A stretch of 44,574 nt of DNA, taken from positions 1 through 44,574 of the forward strand of contig DAOTNF010000021.1 in assembly GCA_035450685.1 (NCBI GenBank), in the 5' to 3' direction. The stretch's first letter is position 1, and each line of letters begins with the position of its first letter. A program made the position numbers and the translations under genes. Source of the stretch: Syntrophosphaera sp035450685 (GTDB lineage: Bacteria; Cloacimonadota; Cloacimonadia; Cloacimonadales; Cloacimonadaceae). Below the pieces are notes generated by a model. It was given only the letters and a program-made list of their open reading frames with translations, had not been told where the DNA came from and made no database searches. Of the stretch, positions 35,401 through 44,487 are shown piece after piece.

Positions 35401-35844
35401 GGCGATATTTTGCATTTGGGCCATGGAGGTCATGAGCAGTTCATCGCCATAGATAGTGGCTTTTTGGATTTCGGAGGCGAAGTTAGAGAGTTTTGCGGCA
35501 TTGACATCCACTTCTATGCCGGTGGCGCGGAGGGCGGCCTGGAGGGTAATGAAGGCGGATTCCTGTTCTTGAGCGGCGCGGATGAAGGAGCCGAGCGAGC
35601 GATCCAGAACAGAATATATTTGCTGGACACCGGAGATGGCGAGGCCTAATTGAGCGGTAAAGAGTTTGGCGGAGTCGTAGATAGACTTAAAGGACTTGTT
35701 CATGTCCTTGAGAATGCCGAGTTTGGCAGAGGAGATATCGATATCCACGGGAATATCGTGTTTTTTACCGATTTCGGCGACGATTTGTTCGAGTTCGTCA
35801 CGCCCTTTGAAATCCAGGGTGATGGTAAGCTTTGAGTTATTCAT
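32416..35844 (-). CDS. Phage tail tape measure protein
   Basis: 1142 aa, the largest gene of the element. It has the composition of a tape measure: N-terminal coiled regions, hydrophobic segments (ITMGLIIMNALVVKHTLAVM, VGWIIIGITGAYAALNAVF), a long charged coiled-coil middle (~430-860), and repeated blocks that begin YYDWKLKQIE / YYDWKKARIEED. In siphovirus and myovirus tails this protein sets tail length and later acts in DNA passage. The order chaperone-like ORFs, then tape measure is the normal tail order. AGGAGGCGC precedes the ATG at 35844. The stop is 5 nt from the last left-end site, so nothing else is encoded on this side. Confidence 0.88.
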   Translation of the reverse strand: MNNSKLTITLDFKGRDELEQIVAEIGKKHDIPVDIDISSAKLGILKDMNKSFKSIYDSAKLFTAQLGLAISGVQQIYSVLDRSLGSFIRAAQEQESAFITLQAALRATGIEVDVNAAKLSNFASEIQKATIYGDELLMTSMAQMQNIARFSNVDTLKGATKAAIGLSAAFGIDLATAMDLIGKAAAGNTSMLGRYGIVLDETASQAEKFNQVVSIGSGYFSIAEEQATSSIGAITQLKNAWGDLQEILAEGIVPLLSDLANALKPVIEAAGAMGAEQRNITMGLIIMNALVVKHTLAVMANRAAFAALTIQQQTYIASVIATAATLKGVTLGVVSFSSVMKALGASMMAAGRAVQGFLASIGPVGWIIIGITGAYAALNAVFKVNTKLMKEQMDVERQRLEQEKERVSGLQNEAKETVKLAERYQKLAEQSNKSAKEQKELSTIHNKLSSRYPQLINSTDGFSKSLNGVKEAAKDAKKAIAELSGEQWKLDLQLIKNQVESTRINVYDAMVKNFNWRDIWLSPERGLALESVKNDMNTLLNNDSSVLTDAYLSNLSKRWDDFGKQRDKFNKKEQKELQRGALMVKAMISYRQRYNALLREGPQSGDEDGRSAQQAGDGNNEVDMIMREIEEYRTLRKANFDEEQGEIALLRRDYAEKLKIVAGNAAAEGDLKEKRDMEISKIQVKYQEQREKDEATHYEKLKFFAEGYYDWKLKQIESEAEKAGASEAWKREQIEQLNKDRSEWDNRAIKAFEEKYSAEMSHLAELRDLGLATYSEVAEKAWEYYDTLMAIVEADGVVSEEEKKLLEMYRKRGQAAQLAVNRDSDLAAYYDEVRFLDSSYYDWKKARIEEDVRLMDISEEQKTALIKAKLDALKLEMQDFYPDKSLFNHLLDSLDIPSEHQAKIISSFQFLANQISSIWSQLYSNLASNRDQSLADLERRAKKERKTDVWLAKEKDRINEEYEKKHRSLKRTEQKMQIASATANTLEGITNALTVKPAWLAPIMAASVGALGFAQVKLIAEQKFATGGHFRGRGSSTSDSNIIAVSDNEYIVSADRVNRFGVPFFDALNFGNGEQIRKALSSIRIPTPSISYPAKTHGYASGGVVRPQAPVSQNVAMNVILKCDGKALAKAVIKGSKRIITT

Positions 35845-35890
35845 TTGCGCCTCCTAAGCGTAAGGCTTATAATATAGGTAAGAGGTTAAG

Positions 35891-35995
35891 ATGGTATTAC
35901 TAATCATAGCGATAGCCGTTTGCTACGTGCTGTACCGGATAGGCAGCTCCGGAGAGGGGAGCGGCGTGAAAGAGGTAGACGATTTATTCAAGTGA
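35891..35995 (+). CDS. Small single-pass membrane peptide (34 aa), antisense to the tail genes
   Basis: Found by reading the gap between the tape measure and the chaperone-like ORF. ATG at 35891 after AAGAGGTTAAG; codons give MVLLIIAIAVCYVLYRIG then a polar tail GEGSGVKEVDDLFK and TGA at 35993. One transmembrane helix, N-out or N-in unclear. It is the only plus-strand frame with a plausible ribosome-binding site in the leftward arm. It could be a holin-like or regulatory peptide, or chance; no homology is claimed. Confidence 0.4.
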   Translation: MVLLIIAIAVCYVLYRIGSSGEGSGVKEVDDLFK

Positions 35996-36122
35996 TCTCC
36001 AAGAGTGGGCAGAGGAAGGCGGCGCGATCTTCGTGGTAAAGATCGACGAGGGGGATGGCTTCATCGATTTCTATGAGATCCGGATTAGCGCCGATCTTGT
36101 ATAGGACGAATCTGATATTCAT
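35988..36122 (-). CDS. Small ORF after the tail-chaperone-like gene (coupled start or frameshift product)
   Basis: 44 aa from the ATG at 36122 (MNIRFVLYKIGANPDLIEID ... CPLLEIT). The ATG overlaps the TGA of the gene at 36119-36469 (ATGA). The frame is open further upstream to 36245, overlapping that gene by ~125 nt. In many tailed phages (lambda G/GT, Mu 41/42) the second frame upstream of the tape measure is reached by ribosomal frameshifting, and this arrangement would allow it. No classic X-XXY-YYZ site is evident in the overlap, so coupled re-initiation is equally possible. Confidence 0.6.
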   Translation of the reverse strand: MNIRFVLYKIGANPDLIEIDEAIPLVDLYHEDRAAFLCPLLEIT

Positions 36123-36469
36123 GAAGATGTTTCCAGGGGCGGGATCGGATCCGGAGGATTCTTCAAGTTTAAGGGTCCGATGGTAATATCTATCACAAAA
36201 GGGAGGATGATCCCCAGGCATTCTTCGCGGGAGCACTCTTCCCAATTTTTAGGTGCAGAATCGGGGTCATCTGAGATGTATGCATCGGATTTGGTAATGA
36301 TAGCACAGATTTGGGGCATGGAGCCGGAGGCCAGAAAACGGGCGGCGAGATCCGGCAAAGTGAGATCCTGAATGAGGGAGAAATCCCCAGTAAGCACTCC
36401 TTCGATTCCGGCCTCTTTGAAGAGGGGATAGAGGCGAGAGAGGGTAGTGACATCGGTGTGTATTTTCAT
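36119..36469 (-). CDS. Putative tail assembly chaperone
   Basis: 116 aa, acidic, not recognised by motif. Assignment rests on position: it lies directly before the tape measure gene and is followed by an overlapping frame, as tail assembly chaperones do. ATG at 36469 with AAGGAGT upstream. Its leader contains AACTCAT heptamers (36487-36507) and, further up, a CTCAACT array (36521-36544). Confidence 0.6.
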   Translation of the reverse strand: MKIHTDVTTLSRLYPLFKEAGIEGVLTGDFSLIQDLTLPDLAARFLASGSMPQICAIITKSDAYISDDPDSAPKNWEECSREECLGIILPFVIDITIGPLNLKNPPDPIPPLETSS

Positions 36470-36486
36470 TTATACTCCTTATATTT

Positions 36487-36507
36487 AGTTATGAGTTATG
36501 AGTTGAA
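36487..36507 (-). repeat. Variant heptamer array (AGTTATG type)
   Basis: AGTTATG, AGTTATG, AGTTGAA on the plus strand; CATAACT on the coding strand. It sits directly before the ribosome-binding site of the 36469 gene. The third unit is intermediate between this and the AGTTGAG type. Confidence 0.7.
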
Positions 36508-36520
36508 GGGCTTCGCCCAG

Positions 36521-36544
36521 TTGAGAGTTGAGAGTTGAGAGTTG
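36521..36544 (-). repeat. Heptamer array 1 (CTCAACT on the coding strand)
   Basis: About 3.4 units of TTGAGAG on the plus strand, in the leader of the leftward gene at 36469, separated from the variant array by the small hairpin GGGCTTCGCCC. Confidence 0.85.
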
Positions 36545-36639
36545 CGGTGTGCTGCGCACGTTTATTAACAAGCGTCTGGAAGATGCTTCTACAATAGCGC
36601 ATAACGGATAACGGGTAAGGTATGGCGCGTAAGACATAA

Positions 36640-37698
36640 TCATTTAACGGTCAGGGGTTCGCCGGCTTGGGTTTGGATCATATCTGACAGTTTTCTTGCC
36701 ATGAGGTTGAGGAAATCTTCATTGATAAAATCCGCATCGTAGCGCAGTTCGCAATGCATGGTATCGGTATAGGATTTGATGCCAAACATGGATACGGAGG
36801 CAATGCGGGCGTGTACCCAAGGCGATTGAGACTGCATGAGGGGGACATCGTAGGTGAAAGCGGGAACGGAAGATGTTATGCGCACGAGACCTGCTTCCGT
36901 GCCTATGATCTCGGATTTACCGGAGAAATCGAAGAGGATTTCCGCAATATATGAGCAGCCGGGGGGGGTATCAGGACCAGGTTCTGCATTTATGCTTAGG
37001 CGGTTCTTATCTGCCACCAAAGAGTAGTTCCTTGGCGCAGGAGCATCTTTGTTTTTAAAGATATCTCCAAGGGTAGGGGCAGTCACCAGGAGACGTCCGG
37101 TGGAGGACATATTTGAGAGATAGTTGAAATTGCGATAGCGTACTGCGACATGGAAGTAAGAGCCTTGCATGCCAGCATCCTTTGGGATATTGACGATATT
37201 TGCTACGGAGCCATCGAAATTGATGGTAGCACCGGATGATGCCACGACGGAGCCTCCGGAGATGGTGATCTGGGTAGAGGGGGAGGAATCCAGGCACCAG
37301 TAAAATAGGTAGAAACCGCCGAAGGGATCGGTAATGGTGGGGCAAGCTATGCGAAGAAAGGAATCGCGCTCGGAGACAGAGGGCAGGCCAGGGGTGAGAT
37401 GGTTAAGGGGCTTGATCATTGGGCTAACCTGAACGTAGGGGACGGCGTCACCATCGTTTGCGGCGCCGGGGAGGTTGATGATCTTGTTGCCATTGGCATC
37501 GAGCGCTTGTTTAAGATATAGAGTGGAGCCCATGACCTCGAAGGCGGAGGAAGAGCTAAGGATAAGCTGCATCAGCTTATCCAGGGGTAGCTTCTTGGGT
37601 TCATAGCTATCGCTGGTATCGGCAGCCAGGAGGAAGTCCTGCAGGGCGGGAGCAGAAAGTGTGGGAAGGGCTTGGAGGGTGCTGTCGTTATCGGGCAT
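36640..37698 (-). CDS. Tail-fibre-like protein
   Basis: 352 aa. The N-terminus (KLPLDKLMQLI, LYLKQALDANGNKIINLPGA, GDAVPYVQV) has the repeat style of phage tail-fibre stems, where Asn/Gly-rich LDxNGNKIxNLxxP units lead into a receptor-binding part. The rest is beta-rich with no family identified. ATG at 37698 follows AAGGAGA. A variant heptamer array (37712-37739) lies between it and the preceding gene. It would contact the host surface if a virion is made; this is inference. Confidence 0.65.
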   Translation of the reverse strand: MPDNDSTLQALPTLSAPALQDFLLAADTSDSYEPKKLPLDKLMQLILSSSSAFEVMGSTLYLKQALDANGNKIINLPGAANDGDAVPYVQVSPMIKPLNHLTPGLPSVSERDSFLRIACPTITDPFGGFYLFYWCLDSSPSTQITISGGSVVASSGATINFDGSVANIVNIPKDAGMQGSYFHVAVRYRNFNYLSNMSSTGRLLVTAPTLGDIFKNKDAPAPRNYSLVADKNRLSINAEPGPDTPPGCSYIAEILFDFSGKSEIIGTEAGLVRITSSVPAFTYDVPLMQSQSPWVHARIASVSMFGIKSYTDTMHCELRYDADFINEDFLNLMARKLSDMIQTQAGEPLTVK

Positions 37699-37711
37699 TG
37701 TGTCTCCTTTT

Positions 37712-37739
37712 AGTTATGAGTTTTGAGTTATGAGTTATG
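37712..37739 (-). repeat. Variant heptamer array (AGTTATG/AGTTTTG)
   Basis: Four units: AGTTATG, AGTTTTG, AGTTATG, AGTTATG. It overlaps the stop codon (37735-37737) of the upstream tail gene and ends 3-4 nt before AAAAGGAG of the next, so it makes up nearly the whole intergenic gap. Confidence 0.75.
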
Positions 37740-38289
37740 AATAGTTTGGTTCACTGGTTACATCCACCGGGTGGTAGTTTGAGCTAGGCAGAATGAGCTT
37801 GTTTCCGCTGGTTGATAGGAGCAGGTAGTGCTCCTTATCTAACATCAGAAAGCGAGGACGGTTGACGATAAGAGGCAGTTCATTCAGCAGTTTTTTGCTG
37901 TAGAATTCCAAGTCTATGCTTTGTCCGGCATTCAGGTTTGTAATCTCCTTGTAGCCAAAATCGCTTTTGGGATAGACCCAGAGGTTCAAGGTAGCCCCGG
38001 ATGAAAAGCGTGGTTGCAAGAGGATGGGAAGCCTGTTTGAGCGGGAGTGATTGATGATATTCATCATGGTAAGGTGTTTTTCGTAGTCTTGAGCTCCTGT
38101 GTTATAGAGCTTAAGATGGACATTGGCACGATAGCCTCTGAACACCGGGATGGCATCTCCACCCAGGGTTTCGATGGCCTCTTCACGAGGTTCAAATACC
38201 ACTTCTCCGGCGGGGTTTTTGGTGGGGAAATGCACGCTAAGATCGCCGATACAGAAGCGAGGGGAGCCGTAAGAATATATAGGATACAT
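37735..38289 (-). CDS. Putative tail structural protein (unrecognised)
   Basis: 184 aa from the ATG at 38289, which has GGAG six nt upstream. The frame extends to 38340, but those 17 codons are heptamer-array sequence (STLNSQLST) and the internal start is better supported. No family motif is recognised. It is beta-rich, with a C-terminal ligand- or capping-like pattern similar in size to distal tail or tail-terminator proteins; the call rests on its place at the head of the tail arm. Confidence 0.5.
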   Translation of the reverse strand: MYPIYSYGSPRFCIGDLSVHFPTKNPAGEVVFEPREEAIETLGGDAIPVFRGYRANVHLKLYNTGAQDYEKHLTMMNIINHSRSNRLPILLQPRFSSGATLNLWVYPKSDFGYKEITNLNAGQSIDLEFYSKKLLNELPLIVNRPRFLMLDKEHYLLLSTSGNKLILPSSNYHPVDVTSEPNYS

Positions 38290-38382
38290 CAGGCACTCCG
38301 TGCAGTTGAAAGTTGAGAGTTGAGAGTTGAGAGTTGACATAAACCGGGAGCTTCTGCAAGCTGTAACACAAAGGAGAAGAAC
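38290..38382. promoter_or_regulatory. Central divergent region of the element
   Basis: 93 bp between the outward-facing arms. It contains heptamer array 2, TTGACA (38334-38339, partly made from the last repeat unit) reading rightward, and a small palindrome AGCTTCTGCAAGCT (38350-38363) that could be an operator. Both arms must be expressed from here or by read-through. No clear second promoter element was found. Confidence 0.45.
38304..38338 (-). repeat. Heptamer array 2
   Basis: Five units on the plus strand: AGTTGAA, then three AGTTGAG, then AGTTGAC. Inverted relative to array 3 across the four-helix-bundle gene, and in coding orientation for the leftward gene. Confidence 0.9.
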
Positions 38383-38764
<382 letters not shown>

Positions 38765-38779
38765 CTACGGAGGTGAAAA

Positions 38780-39166
38780 GTGCCCAAGGCTGAATTTGAA
38801 AAACAGCAGAAATACCTCTGGAGCCTGGTCAAGCGCGCGGGATGGGATAGCGCTGTGAAGGGGCAGAAGCATAGCCGCTTTGCCGCATATCTGCTCAAGA
38901 CCTTTGGCGTAACTCATGCCAACGTATTGGATGAGCATCAGATGCGCCAGGCTATCGCGACCCTGAAGCCATATGCAGCCAAAGCCAGCCATCTGCGCAA
39001 GGTGAAGCTCAATGGTGCTGTAATGGCGCACGTAAGCCGCAAAGGGAAGGATATAGATTGGCTGCATGAAAACATGGAACTATGGGGCTTTGGAGATAGC
39101 CTCCGGGCGCTGAACTACAAACAAACCCTGGAGCTTTATGCGCTGGTGCGCAAGGCCCTGGCATAG
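38780..39166 (+). CDS. Mu gp16/GemA-like protein (DUF1018)
   Basis: 128 aa, GTG start with GGAGGTG five nt upstream. It matches the phage Mu gp16 family: KQQKYLWSLVKRAGW, SRFAAYLLKTFGVTHANVLDEHQMRQAI and a later helical part. In Mu the early-region gene gemA/gp16 affects host gene expression and DNA topology. It supports descent of the element from a Mu-like phage independently of the insertion signature. Heptamer array 4 follows. Confidence 0.82.
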   Translation: MPKAEFEKQQKYLWSLVKRAGWDSAVKGQKHSRFAAYLLKTFGVTHANVLDEHQMRQAIATLKPYAAKASHLRKVKLNGAVMAHVSRKGKDIDWLHENMELWGFGDSLRALNYKQTLELYALVRKALA

Positions 39167-39191
39167 GACTAAAATAATGTGCGTAGCACTC

Positions 39192-39226
<35 letters not shown>

Positions 39227-39250
39227 ACCAACTAAATAAGGAGATACAAA

Positions 39251-39780
39251 ATGGCAAAAAAGCAAATCAACCAAGCCCCCAAAAAGTCCCTCTCAGGATG
39301 GGATGACGTGAATTCCACCCTCAAACGCCTGGGCGAATTGACCATCGGAATCCGGGACCTCGAAAACAAAAAGACGGAGCTGATCAGCGAGATCACCGCT
39401 AAGTTCGACGCCGACGCAGCTCCGCTACTTTCTGAGATCAAGAGCCTGGAAGACTCCATCCTTCAGTATTGTGAGGAGCACAAGGACGAATTCATTAAAG
39501 AACGCTCCAAAGAGCTCTCTCACGGCACCATCAGCATGCGGGTGAGCACTTCTGTCAAGATAATCAGCAAAGCAATCTGTCTCAAAGTGCTGAAATCCAT
39601 GGGCATGCAGGACTATATCAAGGTTAAAGAAGAGCCCAATAAGGATATGCTGAAAACCCTCTCTGATATCGACCTGGCAAAGCTATCCTGCGAACGCAAA
39701 ACCGTGGATAACATCACCATCAGCCCCAAGATCGAAGAGATCAACCAGGAAGCCTCTGCTTCCGCAAAACAGGAGGCAAA

Positions 39781-39784
<4 letters not shown>
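39251..39784 (+). CDS. Mu Gam-like host-nuclease inhibitor
   Basis: 177 aa, close to Mu Gam (about 174). Gam binds double-stranded DNA ends and shields them from RecBCD-type exonucleases; it is a Ku-like dimer. Visible are the N-terminal coiled part (LGELTIGIRDLENKKTELISEITAKFDADAAPLLSEIKSLEDSI), YCEEHKDEFI and the characteristic LSHGTISMRVSTSVKI strand pair. AAGGAG precedes the ATG at 39251, directly after array 4. Its TGA overlaps the next ATG. Confidence 0.88.
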
Positions 39785-40458
<674 letters not shown>

Positions 40459-40462
40459 AGCC

Positions 40463-40490
40463 GGAGGGCCTTTTGCCCTCCTTTGTTTAT
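40463..40490 (+). terminator. Rho-independent terminator
   Basis: GGAGGGC (40463-40469), loop CTTTT, GCCCTCC (40475-40481), then TTTGTTTAT. Two more hairpins follow (AAGCTTCA/TGAAGCTT at ~40498-40516, and GGGGCA/TGCCCC to ~40540), so the junction between early and late modules is heavily structured. Confidence 0.8.
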
Positions 40491-40551
40491 ATGTAGAAGC
40501 TTCATCTTGAAGCTTTTTAGGGGCATAGGCCTTGCCCCCAAGGAGTTATCA

Positions 40552-40953
40552 ATGGTCTGCAAATACTTCATTATCCAGGAACTCGTATCCCCGGCTGTAT
40601 TTCTGCGCTTTGGGCAAAACGCCTGGCGTTTCTTTGATCCTCGCTTCCTGTCTGTCTCCGATCGCCTGCGCGCTTTCTTTGGTCCCATGATCATCAATAA
40701 TTGGGCTTCTGGAGGGCCCTTCCGCTTCCGTGGACTGCGCTCTCCCATCGATCTGGAAGCCCCCAAAGGGGATTTTAGCTTCCACCGTTTCGCTATGGCG
40801 GGAGATGCGCATTTCCTCAAAGCAACTGTCCAGGAAGTGCGGGCATATATCCTTGCCAATCCTGATAAGTTCCCGGAAATCAAAGGCTTGGAAAAGGACG
40901 TCAACTGGCTGCACTACGATGTCCGCAATTCCGATAGACTCATCCTCTTCTAA
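40552..40953 (+). CDS. Putative endolysin: M15-type peptidase
   Basis: 133 aa from the ATG at 40552 (AAGGAG upstream); the 40483 start is rejected because it lies in the terminator hairpins. Candidate zinc ligands are in FHRFAMAGDAHF (His and Asp, compare SxHxxGxAxD of family M15) and the WLHYDVR motif (His of HxD). A short N-terminal NEL/QELVS-like lead and length of ~130 fit phage L-Ala-D-Glu/D-Ala-D-Ala peptidases. It would cleave peptidoglycan cross-links at lysis. No holin is clearly seen nearby. Confidence 0.72.
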   Translation: MVCKYFIIQELVSPAVFLRFGQNAWRFFDPRFLSVSDRLRAFFGPMIINNWASGGPFRFRGLRSPIDLEAPKGDFSFHRFAMAGDAHFLKATVQEVRAYILANPDKFPEIKGLEKDVNWLHYDVRNSDRLILF

Positions 40954-40963
40954 GGATTGCCTT

Positions 40964-41087
40964 ATGCGTTGTATATTGTGCAATTCCAAGACGATAGTTA
41001 TCCGAACCATCCATATCGGGGAGAAAACCATCAGAATCCGCAAGTGCCGCAAATGCGGGCACGAGTTCAGCACAGAAGAGAAGTCCA

Positions 41088-41098
<11 letters not shown>
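40964..41098 (+). CDS. Small zinc-ribbon protein
   Basis: 44 aa, too short to stand out in an ORF scan. CILC near the N-terminus and CRKCGHEF at residues 33-40 give a CxxC...CxxC zinc ribbon between beta strands. ATG at 40964 after AAGGA. The last codons overlap the ATG of the F-like gene by 11 nt. It is in the position of small regulatory or Com-like zinc proteins of Mu-type phages, but similarity is limited to the cysteines. Confidence 0.65.
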
Positions 41099-42452
<1,354 letters not shown>

Positions 42453-42454
42453 TT

Positions 42455-43837
42455 ATGAAACTCATAATAAAGCGCATCACCTCCATCATCTACCAATCCG
42501 ACTCCCTCCTGGAGCTGGAGCTTGATCCACTCAGCCTTTCCGGTATCGATTACTGGAGCCAGGAAGCCCGCTCTGCCAAAATTAAGCTCCTCATGGATGA
42601 CACTCTTGAGTCCATCCTGGTGGGCTCTCTGCGCGAGATCAAAGCCGGATTCCATACCTTTGCCGCCTTCATCTACGACGATGCCAATAGCCTCATCTAC
42701 ACAGGTGTCCTGCCGGAATCATCCTTCTCTGTGGAATACCTCTCACTTTCCGCAAAAACCGTAGAACTGGAGCTTTTGGACTACCTGGGGCTCATCCTCC
42801 AGCTTGCTTCCGATCGGCTTGTCACCCTTGCCGATCAATACATCAATCCCGTGGCTACCATCCCCTCCATTATCGGCTCTATCATCCATCCCCTGGCTAT
42901 GAATGGTGAACCGGATACCGATAGCTACACAAATGCCGATGTGCTGCGCTTGATCCTCTGTATTGGGCCCATTAACTACCAGTATGCTCATTATTCTTAC
43001 AATCAAGCCAAGTGGCTGCCATTTACCCTGGTGGATCATGTATTGGCAGATAGAAACAATCTGAAGTACACAGGCTATATGTACAATGAGGAGGTGTTTG
43101 GGTTTACAAATGAAGGGCAGGACTATTTTCTTGTCTATTGGCAAGCGTGTTCTACACGAAGCTGGAATCACTTCAGATGGCGCAAATTCGCCCTGAATAA
43201 CGCCTCAATTACGCCCGTGGAAAGCGAAGACCTTCATAACATCCAAGTCGAAGATCTTCATAACATCCAAGTCCATGAGTTTCCCCCCGCTCCAGAAGTG
43301 GCTCAATACATCTGGGGAATTGGCAACTACCGCATTGAAAGCGGTAAAGCCTACTACTCTGGACCCGGCTCGCTAAACAGCATCGAAATCGTTCCCGGAG
43401 AATACAAAGCCAAAGACCTCCTGGGCGAGCTTCTCCGCGTCGCAAACGCTGTAATAATCGTAGAAAACTACTCCTTCCATATAAAAAACCGCCAGGATGA
43501 TGAACTCCCGGTGGCATACTTCGCCGATCCCATCGAATTCGAGCTGGATCAAGCCGACACTTCTGCTCCAGAGCTTACGCCCGTTGCCGTCGCTTCTCAG
43601 GCTATCCTGGACGCCATCAGCTCGCATTATAGAGCCACTCTCGAAGCCTCTCCCTTCGATGCGCGCCTAAATACCCACCTCTATAGTGAAGACTACTCAT
43701 CCCTGGGGCTGTCCCATCCCTACGAGCTTCTGAACTCAATAGTTGTCTTCGATCACTACCATATCCGTCCCTTGGAGCTATCATACGATCCCATCTCCCA
43801 CTCAATCGAAATCTCCGGAAGAGCTTATCATGAATAG
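42455..43837 (+). CDS. Putative tail hub/baseplate-type protein
   Basis: 460 aa from the ATG at 42455; the longer frame from 42377 runs through array 7. No Shine-Dalgarno is evident, so translation probably re-initiates after the F-like stop 3 nt away. Beta-rich, with aromatic clusters and Asp/Ser-rich loops, similar in style to phage tail-tip proteins; no diagnostic motif. A 24-bp tandem duplication (43226-43273) doubles EDLHNIQV. The stop overlaps the next gene. Confidence 0.5.
   Translation: MKLIIKRITSIIYQSDSLLELELDPLSLSGIDYWSQEARSAKIKLLMDDTLESILVGSLREIKAGFHTFAAFIYDDANSLIYTGVLPESSFSVEYLSLSAKTVELELLDYLGLILQLASDRLVTLADQYINPVATIPSIIGSIIHPLAMNGEPDTDSYTNADVLRLILCIGPINYQYAHYSYNQAKWLPFTLVDHVLADRNNLKYTGYMYNEEVFGFTNEGQDYFLVYWQACSTRSWNHFRWRKFALNNASITPVESEDLHNIQVEDLHNIQVHEFPPAPEVAQYIWGIGNYRIESGKAYYSGPGSLNSIEIVPGEYKAKDLLGELLRVANAVIIVENYSFHIKNRQDDELPVAYFADPIEFELDQADTSAPELTPVAVASQAILDAISSHYRATLEASPFDARLNTHLYSEDYSSLGLSHPYELLNSIVVFDHYHIRPLELSYDPISHSIEISGRAYHE
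43226..43273 (+). repeat. 24-bp tandem duplication in the tail-hub-like gene
   Basis: Two copies of GAAGACCTTCATAACATCCA-AGTC with one third-base change (GACCTT/GATCTT), giving EDLHNIQV twice. The frame is kept. Confidence 0.85.
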
Positions 43838-44306
43838 CCCACAAGAGCATGTATCCGCCATCCTGAACGATCTCGCCAATCGCATAGAAGTAAACGCTAT
43901 CGCGATCATAGACCGGGATAAGATCGTAGCCTGGGGAAAGCTCAGGAGAGCCATCAAAACTAAGGTAGATCCGCAGAAACTAACTATAGACGTCTTTGCA
44001 GATGAAAAGATCGCTCCCCATGCCCAATACGTCCACGAGGGCAGAAAAGCCGGCAAAATGCCACCAATTGCCCCCATCGAAGAGTGGGCTCGAAAAAAAC
44101 GCTTGCTCTCGCACACTGCCCCAGGTGTAAAGCTCTCCGTTCATCTCAATTCAAGAGCAAAGCTCTCTCAAAAACAACAAGAGCTCGCCGATCGCTACCA
44201 CTCACTCGCTTGGGCTATCGCGCGTAAAATGAAATACAATGAGCTCAAACCACGCCGATTCCTCATTGAAGCCATCCTCAAATCACTAAAGGAAACCTCA
44301 AACTAA
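43830..44306 (+). CDS. HK97 gp10-like virion/tail protein
   Basis: 158 aa from the ATG at 43830 with GGAAGAG upstream; an in-frame start at 43743 lies inside the previous gene. The pattern AWGKLRRAIKTKV ... IAPHAQYVHEGRKAGKMPP, then a helix ending WARKKRL, resembles gp10-family minor virion proteins that sit at the head-tail joint (Lr-s-i...Ya-yVe-G). It is the last gene on the right arm, and 176 bp of non-coding end sequence follow. Confidence 0.6.
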   Translation: MNSPQEHVSAILNDLANRIEVNAIAIIDRDKIVAWGKLRRAIKTKVDPQKLTIDVFADEKIAPHAQYVHEGRKAGKMPPIAPIEEWARKKRLLSHTAPGVKLSVHLNSRAKLSQKQQELADRYHSLAWAIARKMKYNELKPRRFLIEAILKSLKETSN

Positions 44307-44482
44307 TCCCTCAAGATATCCCCATTCTGTTTTCCAAACCCCTTGTCGCAATTTCCAAACACCCTGTCGAACATTCACCCAAAATCCCCAATTATTTCCA
44401 AACCTCCATATTCTCCCTATCTCCCTCATTATTAACACATTACCTCATCTACCACTTTTTCCAAACACCCTGTCCCATAATA
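44307..44482. repeat. Right-end site array of the element
   Basis: Inverted relative to the left end: 44331-44348 (TTTCCAAACCCCTTGTCG), 44352-44369 (TTTCCAAACACCCTGTCG), 44395-44407 (partial TTTCCAAACCTCC) and 44459-44474 (TTCCAAACACCCTGTC). The outer one ends 8 bp from the tip, as at the left end. No gene. Confidence 0.8.
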
Positions 44483-44487
44483 GTGCG
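44483..44487. repeat. Target-site duplication, right copy (GTGCG)
   Basis: Matches 32274-32278 exactly. Confidence 0.9.
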
